Assembly (NCBI GenBank): GCA_002690445.1
Contig: NZER01000183.1
Coordinates: forward strand, 1 to 9,306
Source of the DNA: Candidatus Pacearchaeota archaeon
GTDB lineage: Archaea; Nanoarchaeota; Nanoarchaeia; Pacearchaeales; GW2011-AR1
Direction: 5' to 3'
DNA length: 9,306 bases
A program made the translations under genes and the position numbers. Below the pieces are notes generated by a model. That model made no database searches. It saw nothing but the letters and a program-made list of their open reading frames with translations, and was not told the DNA's origin. Shown piece by piece: positions 4,242 through 9,306 of the stretch (positions are counted from its first letter, which is position 1; the number at the start of each line of letters is the position of its first letter).

Positions 4242-4286
4242 TGAAAACCCCCGACTTCAGTCGGATTTATTTTGGGATGATGTCAT
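4242..4286. repeat. Hairpin element E2, second copy of E1 core
   Basis: On the plus strand the stretch reads TGAAAACC, then CCCGACTTCAGTCGG (identical to E1), then an A/T-rich insert and GGGATGATGTCAT. The flanking GAAA and the GATG/TGTCATTT tail are also shared with E1 3.4 kb away, so homology beyond the stem is clear. It lies between the RHH gene and the zinc-ribbon gene, just before that gene's ribosome site. As for E1, it may be a solitary IS605-type right end or an intercistronic hairpin. No transposase is present. Confidence 0.6.
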
Positions 4287-4290
4287 TTTC

Positions 4291-4419
4291 CTATTTAACC
4301 CTCCTTACTTGCTCATATTCTGTCATATCCAATATAAACTGCCTCCAACTCCTCTTTGCTTTTATTTGTTCAATATGAGCCATTTCTTCATCCTCAAATA
4401 CTATTGTCATACTTTTCAT
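4291..4419 (-). CDS. 42-aa ribbon-helix-helix protein, leaderless
   Basis: The protein reads MKSMTIVFEDEEMAHIEQIK followed by AKRSWRQFILDM. It has one beta strand (SMTIVFED), a helix (EEMAHIEQIKAK) and a second helix (SWRQFILDMTEY). This is the minimal RHH fold of CopG/Arc-like repressors, here as short as that fold can be. It binds DNA as a dimer. There is no ribosome site before ATG 4419, but a BRE/TATA promoter lies at the distance that puts the transcript start on the ATG, so the mRNA is probably leaderless. It is the first gene of the middle operon, and a 12-bp palindrome (4456-4467) just upstream of the promoter is a candidate operator for self-repression. The TAG at 4291 precedes hairpin E2. 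Confidence 0.8.
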   Translation of the reverse strand: MKSMTIVFEDEEMAHIEQIKAKRSWRQFILDMTEYEQVRRVK

Positions 4420-4441
4420 AATTACAATCAATGAATGAATG

Positions 4442-4467
4442 TATTTAAACCTTTCTATATTAATATA
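4442..4467 (-). promoter_or_regulatory. Archaeal BRE/TATA promoter with upstream palindrome
   Basis: On the minus strand GAAAGG (4455-4450) is directly followed by TTTAAATA (4449-4442), a near-consensus BRE plus TATA box. The TATA centre is about 26 bases from the ATG at 4419, the standard distance to an archaeal transcription start, which predicts a leaderless mRNA. A perfect palindrome TATATTAATATA (4456-4467) abuts the BRE and could be an RHH operator. Confidence 0.75.
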
Positions 4468-4485
4468 TACTTTAAACTATATATT

Positions 4486-4788
4486 TTAGTCCTTACGCAA
4501 CTGCGCAAATACAAAACTTAAAGCAGTCACTAATACAAACAGAGTGACTATCAAGTCTGTAGTGAATCCTATAATTCTGAACAAGAATGTAGCTAGTGTT
4601 GTGATAAATGATGCTGCTGATATTCTTGTTATCATATCTTGTTTGTTGAATGATACAACTAGAATAATAAAGAATGACAGCAATATCAAGAAGCCAAGCC
4701 ACCCTCCTGTCAAGACATTTGCATTGAGTGTCATTTCATAAATGTTGGATGATGATGACAAGTTTGTAAGATTATATAGTTCAACCAT
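4486..4788 (-). CDS. Three-helix membrane protein of surface module
   Basis: This 100-aa protein has a polar N-terminus containing sequons (NLT at about 6) and then three predicted membrane helices. These are around residues 29-47 (GGWLGFLILLSFFIILVV), 54-75 (ITRISAASFITTLATFLF) and 76-95 (TTDLIVTLFVLVTALSF), ending AQLRKD. The start is ATG 4788, which shares a base with the upstream stop (TAATG) and has AGGTGG about 9 nt before it. An in-frame ATG at 4809 would overlap that site. It is the last gene of the glycoprotein module. No family is recognised. It may anchor or assemble the giant glycoprotein; a holin-like role is a less supported alternative, as size and helix number alone are not diagnostic. 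Confidence 0.75.
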   Translation of the reverse strand: MVELYNLTNLSSSSNIYEMTLNANVLTGGWLGFLILLSFFIILVVSFNKQDMITRISAASFITTLATFLFRIIGFTTDLIVTLFVLVTALSFVFAQLRKD

Positions 4789-5198
4789 TATGTTTTCCAC
4801 CTCGCCCATAAGCTGACTATAGCAAAGACTATGAGGATTGTAAGTATTGTTAATGCTGCTGTGGAGAATATTGAAGGTATCCCAAAGTCAGCAGTCGCTT
4901 CTGTTATCAATTGAGTTGATGTCTTTAAGCTGTCAAACACTATTCTGGGAGCTTGAAGTATTGTCTTTCCTGCCAATACAAATGTATCAAAAGTTCCTGC
5001 ATCTTTCTTGATCCTGTCACCTATCTCCAGAGTTGAATTCTCAACTGCTGAAATCTTATTATAGGTTTTATTATATTTATTGTCTATGGTAATCTCATAT
5101 GTACTTCCTAAATCACCATATACAAAAGACAATGCTCCCACCATTAATGAGAACAGTACAATTCCAATCAGATATGTTGATAGTTTGAATTCTGTCAT
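4788..5198 (-). CDS. Two-helix membrane protein of surface module
   Basis: This 136-aa protein has an N-terminal membrane helix or uncleaved signal (about 6-27, STYLIGIVLFSLMVGALSFV). An extracytoplasmic middle of about 85 residues follows, with sequons at NKT and NST and an amphipathic stretch. A C-terminal helix (about 109-131, IFSTAALTILTILIVFAI) ends in WARWKT. ATG 5198 overlaps the TGA of the giant glycoprotein gene (ATGA), with GAGG 11 nt before it, and its TAA overlaps the next start (TAATG). The three genes are thus strictly coupled and probably made in fixed ratio. I do not recognise the family. A role in anchoring or assembling the glycoprotein in the membrane or virion envelope is inferred from the coupling. 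Confidence 0.8.
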   Translation of the reverse strand: MTEFKLSTYLIGIVLFSLMVGALSFVYGDLGSTYEITIDNKYNKTYNKISAVENSTLEIGDRIKKDAGTFDTFVLAGKTILQAPRIVFDSLKTSTQLITEATADFGIPSIFSTAALTILTILIVFAIVSLWARWKT

Positions 5199-8100
5199 GT
5201 TGATCTAATCCTCATCATTATTAATGCTGCCAATACAACTATTGCAGCTAGTGAGGTATATCCTAATCCCAATATTCCTACCATAGCAGCAAATATCACA
5301 CCTACTGTCGCCAATAACACACTCAACCATGCAACTGGTGCTGCTAACAATGCCAACCCCATTATGAAGTATGATGTTAGATACAGTCCCATATTGCCAA
5401 ATTTACTGAATGCTGTTTTAGATTTCTCTGAAAAGAAAGTTATGACTTCAAGAACATATGGACTTGATTTTGTTGTTGTTTCTATCCTTCCTACTGCTTT
5501 CCAAGTTCCAGACTGTGATGTATTTGCTGTATAGATAATAGTTCCAGATGATGATATCTGACAAGTGTTATATTCTTCTACTGTATTCTGAGGTGTTATT
5601 CTTGTAACTATAAGACACGCTTCTTTCAGTATATTTTTTGTATCACTATAAATAAATCTGACTTGTTGTGATGAGTTTGTGAAAGTAAGCTCATGAGATA
5701 TTCCATGCAAGTTCTGTCTGCTTTTTAGTATGTCCTCCCCTACAAGTCCTGTCAAAGTAATCTCTGTCTGAATAACCCTTGATGGATTAGTTGTTAGAAT
5801 GTCAACTCCCCCACTACTTACAATGAAATAATAGAAAGCATTGAATTGCTCCACATCAATCCTAGACTGTCCATTGGAATCTGTCCTGGACATTGCAACA
5901 ATCTTGTATGAATTAGTTTCAGAGAAATATCTCAGCATCTTTACAGTAGCATTCTCAAGATTTTTTACATTCTCATCCTGCACAGTAAAAGTTGTATCAG
6001 TTGAATTTCCGGCTCCAAGCAGATAAAGTTGTATTGTATTGTTAGATCCATTCTGCACATTGACATAATGATCCCTCTCGGTGAAACCATCTGACTGGTA
6101 TCTTATCCTGTACTCCTGCGCTGGTAAGTCCTGGAAATATAAGTTTCCAGTCTGGGTGCTTTGGTTGATTGCAAATGTGTTACCTATGACATAGATGGAA
6201 GTGTTAAACACAATCAGCTTATTGAGGAACTCATCATATATAGAGAAATTTAAGGAGTTCAAACCTATCAAAGAGAATGTAAGATTTGGAAAAATAGATG
6301 CACCACTCTCAAAGAAAGAAGTAGTGAGCAAAGCATGGTTTGGTGCATCTATCGTGATGTTATAAGAGTTATTTGTAAGACTGAATGTCACATTTCCTTG
6401 ATTATCTGCTGTTAGATTTTCAGAGAAAGGACTGTTGTTTCCTTTCAATGATATTGTGAAATTCTTGAGGAAGGTGTTGTTTATAGCAGAGTAGATGGAT
6501 ATTGATATGTTCATGTCATAGAACTCCAGCTCTATCCTGTTCTCGCTTACATTGCTGAAACTGAAATTCTGTATGATGTCAAAAGAAAAGTTTGAAGCAA
6601 AACCACTTATCCTGTGGGATGTTGCATTTAACAATAAAACCATTTCTCCAGTTGAATTGCTCTGGTTAACAGCCAATGGTGTAGATGCATTGAAGTCTGA
6701 CAGACTTATGTTTGTCCCCCTTCTTACAGCAGTCACATAAACTATTGTCTGATACAGATCACCGACAAGATTGTTTGTTGCATTCTGATTTATGTATGTC
6801 TTATTGAAATAACCTCCAGATTCATCAGATGTTAAATTGAAGCTGTATAATCCTGTGTGTATATCATTGAAGTCAACACTTCCATTTATTGTTGATTTGT
6901 TCTCTGCAAATGTTGAATTGAATATCTTGACAGAGAAATTATTTATTGTTGAGTTGCCATGAACATTTCTTACATTTACAATCATATCTCTTGTGATAGT
7001 AAATAAAGTTTCATTCTGCTTATAGTTTCCAAAAGAATCATTCACCCATCCTGTGACATTGTATTGTATGCCTGGATTATCCCTTATACTGAAATTCTGA
7101 GAGAATGTGTCTGATGTCCCACTTAAAGTGAAATTGTAGAATCTTCTTTCATTTCCATTGAATATTATGACTTGACCGAAAGCCAATAAGTGATCGTCTG
7201 TTACATTGAATGTTGCATTTATGGTGTCGTTCACAAAGATTCTTGTTATGCTTTTGTTTAGAGTTCCATTGATTACTGGGTTGGTGTCATCATTGACTTG
7301 GAAAGAAAATATATTAGAGCAGGAGAACATATTGGAAGTGTCATTCGCACAGGTCATTGCTCCTATCGTTTCTCCATCAGCAGCAGTTGTGTCCAAAGTA
7401 TAAGTATAGTTTATGCTCTGCAGGAAATCTGCTGATAATGTTGTGTTTGTAACATTAACCCAAGTCCCACTCTGGTTGTGCGCTATGATGCAAGTGCTTA
7501 ACCCTACAGTATCTGAGCAGGTGAATGATATGTCTACATCATCATTTGTATTTGGCAGAGTATTGTTGAATGATTGAAAAGGAAAATAAGGCAGATCATT
7601 GTCAACAACCATATTGTAGAAAGTATTGACGACATTTAATCCACCTATCGAGTTGAAATTGAAGCTGTAAGAATGGACAGTAACAATCACTTCGTAGTCA
7701 TTTACTCTTGCTATATTTATGGTGCTTTCCTTATCCTCGTTCTCAAAGTCTATCCAGTTTCCATTCAACCCATTGAACACAACCAAGTGTCCTTTATATC
7801 CAGAATTTATTATGTCAATCTTCTTGTCTGCCCTCACTCGATAAACTCTCGTCTGTTTCTTATCTTCCCTGCCGAATTCTATTGCATACCTGTCGAACCT
7901 CTTTTTAGTTTCGATATTTGGATTATTAAATATTGAATAGACAATTTTTCTGATAAGCCCTACCCTGTCCAGTTCCTCTATAGTTATGTCATTGTTTTCA
8001 GTTGTCTTGAATCTGAATCCAGTTGCAAGTTCAGTAACATCATATTCTTCAATATACTCGTCTGTGTGCGTATCAGAATAGTTGATGGCAAGACTATAAT

Positions 8101-9306
8101 TCCCAGAGGCAAGTCCAGTCAGATTCAAAGTGAATTCTAACTGGATATTAGTCCCACCATTGTTTGAGGCATTAAATCCAGACTGCAAAGAATCCAGACT
8201 TCTATTGTATAGATTAAAAGTAAAATTATAGATGTTGGTGTCTGTAACTCTTGAGAATATAGTTGTATTTACAAAACTAAACAATGAATTGTTTGTAAGA
8301 TTGAAAGAATCAAGAACAGCAAGAGTGGTGTCCAATGTGAAATTTACTGTTGTATTTGATCCATAACCAAAATTATCAAACAGACTTACATCTAAAATAT
8401 AATATCCATCAGTAGCATTGAATGTAGTGTTCCCTGTTGTGGTATGATTTAATGCTCCATTGATATACCACCTTATTTCTGTTACTGCATCACCATCTGC
8501 ATCTGCTGGAAATGTTATGTTGAATGGATAGTCTGTTGTCGTGGTGTTATAATCATTTGCAATCGGCAATATGATTATAGGTGCTGATGGTGGAGTATTG
8601 GCAATGGTTATCTTAGTTGAGTTCTGGAATACCAGACCTACTCCATCAGTTATCCATGCAGTTATATTCAATACATTACCACGAGAATCAGTTATCGTTG
8701 TGGCATTGTGTATTGACACGCTTGTTCCAGATACAGAATAATTATGGTATACTATTCCTGTCGTGAAGTTTATAGTTATGTTTATAGTTGATAACCCCAG
8801 ATTATCGGAAGCATTGACTGTTATGTTTATTACATCATTTAATCTGGGAGCAGTATTATTTACTGATGAATTCCCTAATGGTGGTGTTGTTTCTTCAACA
8901 GTTACTAAGGTTGAATCCTGCTCTACATTATTGTTTGCGTCAGTCGCAAATACTGTAAAATTAATTACATCCTCCCCCACAACTCCTGTCAATGTTGTCT
9001 TGTTGCTTACCTCCACTGACACCCCTGTTTCTGAATAATTAAAATACAAAGTTCCTGTGCTTAAATTGACTGTCCAGTTCACGCTGAACAAGTCCGTATC
9101 ATCCGTCACATTCGCTGTGAAATTAATTACATCATTTATTTTCGGAGCTGAAATATTTACTGCTCCATTTATTACTGGTTTTGTTGTATCTACCGTTGAT
9201 TCGTTTGTCCCGTTGATAACTCCTATTTCAGTCATCTGGACATCTGAATTTACAGAGAAAGATAAATTAACTCCACTTACCCCCATGCCTGTTCCTGTTT
9301 CCTCTC
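5195..9306 (-). CDS. Giant sequon-rich surface glycoprotein/adhesin, 5' partial
   Basis: At least 1363 residues are visible (numbered from ATG 9286). The frame stays open for six more codons to the window edge and no ribosome site precedes 9286, so the true start is outside. Order: two tandem Ig-like repeats (34-132, 133-230), a third beta-sandwich (231-320) and more beta domains. A charged domain without sequons follows (about 420-570), then a four-cysteine Ig-like domain (about 570-665) of a type common in DPANN surface proteins. A third copy of the first repeat follows (about 668-765), then four short prealbumin/CarboxypepD_reg-like domains (about 767-1180), a domain with one cysteine pair, and about three membrane helices (1297-1360). 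My hand count is about 87 N-x-S/T sequons, implying dense N-glycosylation outside the cell. Spike, adhesin or S-layer-like roles all fit. It overlaps the next gene by 4 nt. Confidence 0.9.
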   Translation of the reverse strand, partial: EETGTGMGVSGVNLSFSVNSDVQMTEIGVINGTNESTVDTTKPVINGAVNISAPKINDVINFTANVTDDTDLFSVNWTVNLSTGTLYFNYSETGVSVEVSNKTTLTGVVGEDVINFTVFATDANNNVEQDSTLVTVEETTPPLGNSSVNNTAPRLNDVINITVNASDNLGLSTINITINFTTGIVYHNYSVSGTSVSIHNATTITDSRGNVLNITAWITDGVGLVFQNSTKITIANTPPSAPIIILPIANDYNTTTTDYPFNITFPADADGDAVTEIRWYINGALNHTTTGNTTFNATDGYYILDVSLFDNFGYGSNTTVNFTLDTTLAVLDSFNLTNNSLFSFVNTTIFSRVTDTNIYNFTFNLYNRSLDSLQSGFNASNNGGTNIQLEFTLNLTGLASGNYSLAINYSDTHTDEYIEEYDVTELATGFRFKTTENNDITIEELDRVGLIRKIVYSIFNNPNIETKKRFDRYAIEFGREDKKQTRVYRVRADKKIDIINSGYKGHLVVFNGLNGNWIDFENEDKESTINIARVNDYEVIVTVHSYSFNFNSIGGLNVVNTFYNMVVDNDLPYFPFQSFNNTLPNTNDDVDISFTCSDTVGLSTCIIAHNQSGTWVNVTNTTLSADFLQSINYTYTLDTTAADGETIGAMTCANDTSNMFSCSNIFSFQVNDDTNPVINGTLNKSITRIFVNDTINATFNVTDDHLLAFGQVIIFNGNERRFYNFTLSGTSDTFSQNFSIRDNPGIQYNVTGWVNDSFGNYKQNETLFTITRDMIVNVRNVHGNSTINNFSVKIFNSTFAENKSTINGSVDFNDIHTGLYSFNLTSDESGGYFNKTYINQNATNNLVGDLYQTIVYVTAVRRGTNISLSDFNASTPLAVNQSNSTGEMVLLLNATSHRISGFASNFSFDIIQNFSFSNVSENRIELEFYDMNISISIYSAINNTFLKNFTISLKGNNSPFSENLTADNQGNVTFSLTNNSYNITIDAPNHALLTTSFFESGASIFPNLTFSLIGLNSLNFSIYDEFLNKLIVFNTSIYVIGNTFAINQSTQTGNLYFQDLPAQEYRIRYQSDGFTERDHYVNVQNGSNNTIQLYLLGAGNSTDTTFTVQDENVKNLENATVKMLRYFSETNSYKIVAMSRTDSNGQSRIDVEQFNAFYYFIVSSGGVDILTTNPSRVIQTEITLTGLVGEDILKSRQNLHGISHELTFTNSSQQVRFIYSDTKNILKEACLIVTRITPQNTVEEYNTCQISSSGTIIYTANTSQSGTWKAVGRIETTTKSSPYVLEVITFFSEKSKTAFSKFGNMGLYLTSYFIMGLALLAAPVAWLSVLLATVGVIFAAMVGILGLGYTSLAAIVVLAALIMMRIRST

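Noticed and set aside
778..4286. CRISPR array interpretation of the repeated hairpins
   Set aside because: Only two dispersed copies 3.4 kb apart, with genes between them and no regular spacers or cas genes.
4493..4702. Minus-strand frame inside the three-helix membrane protein gene
   Set aside because: It is an out-of-frame shadow of the three-helix gene with no ribosome site; the TAATG-coupled frame accounts for the DNA.
1..9306. tRNA, rRNA and attachment-site signals
   Set aside because: I saw no cloverleaf with a GTTCGA-type arm, no rRNA-like stretch and no obvious tRNA fragment repeat on either strand.
1..9306. Borg-type extrachromosomal element of methane-oxidising archaea
   Set aside because: The one-strand coding is compatible, but there are no tandem direct repeats of the Borg kind and no metabolic genes; the sequon-rich DPANN-like surface protein points elsewhere.

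Overview
The window looks like a piece of an AT-rich archaeal accessory element, most likely a virus, provirus or plasmid of a DPANN-type archaeon (Woesearchaeota/Pacearchaeota-like). This is inferred from four things. The one strong promoter has archaeal BRE+TATA geometry and a leaderless start. A very large surface protein is saturated with N-glycosylation sequons and carries cysteine-paired Ig-like domains of the kind common in DPANN surface proteins. Many genes encode tiny zinc-finger or ribbon-helix-helix (RHH) proteins. Two solitary DNA adenine methyltransferases are present, one of them of the phage Dam family. No capsid, terminase, polymerase, integrase or rRNA/tRNA gene is visible, so virus versus plasmid versus genomic island is undecided.

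All convincing genes lie on the minus strand, so transcription runs from high to low coordinates. (1) 9306-4486 is a surface/membrane module: the C-terminal 1363+ residues of a giant glycoprotein ending in about three membrane helices, followed with no gap by a two-helix and a three-helix membrane protein. (2) 4455-3078 is a regulatory/early-type operon. It starts at a BRE/TATA promoter giving a leaderless 42-aa RHH protein. Five small genes follow (a C4 zinc ribbon, a helical protein, a second C4 zinc protein, a doubtful 73-aa reading frame and a C2HC finger), then a phage-type protein of about 100 aa. It ends in a poly-U terminator. (3) 3077-2928 is a gene-free AT-rich interval with a palindrome and TAGATA repeats. 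(4) 2927 to the left edge is a second tightly overlapped operon: RHH/coiled-coil/zinc-ribbon fusion, winged-helix protein, a 72-aa phage-type protein, a helical 60-aa protein, three small cysteine-rich proteins, the Dam-type methyltransferase, a second DPPY methyltransferase, and a gene running off the window.

Most gene junctions in operons 2 and 4 are ATGA, TAATG or 8-32 nt overlaps, implying coupled translation. Five of the small genes are under 60 codons and were found by reading the overlaps directly. Two near-identical hairpin elements (778-813 and 4242-4286) and a third, 44-nt double-dyad (4000-4043) sit exactly in the few intergenic gaps. They resemble solitary right ends of IS200/IS605-type (TnpB-associated) elements, or may act as attenuators. 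A plausible reading is that zinc/RHH proteins regulate the element, the methyltransferases protect its DNA, and the glycoprotein module makes a spike or adhesin complex; this is inference.
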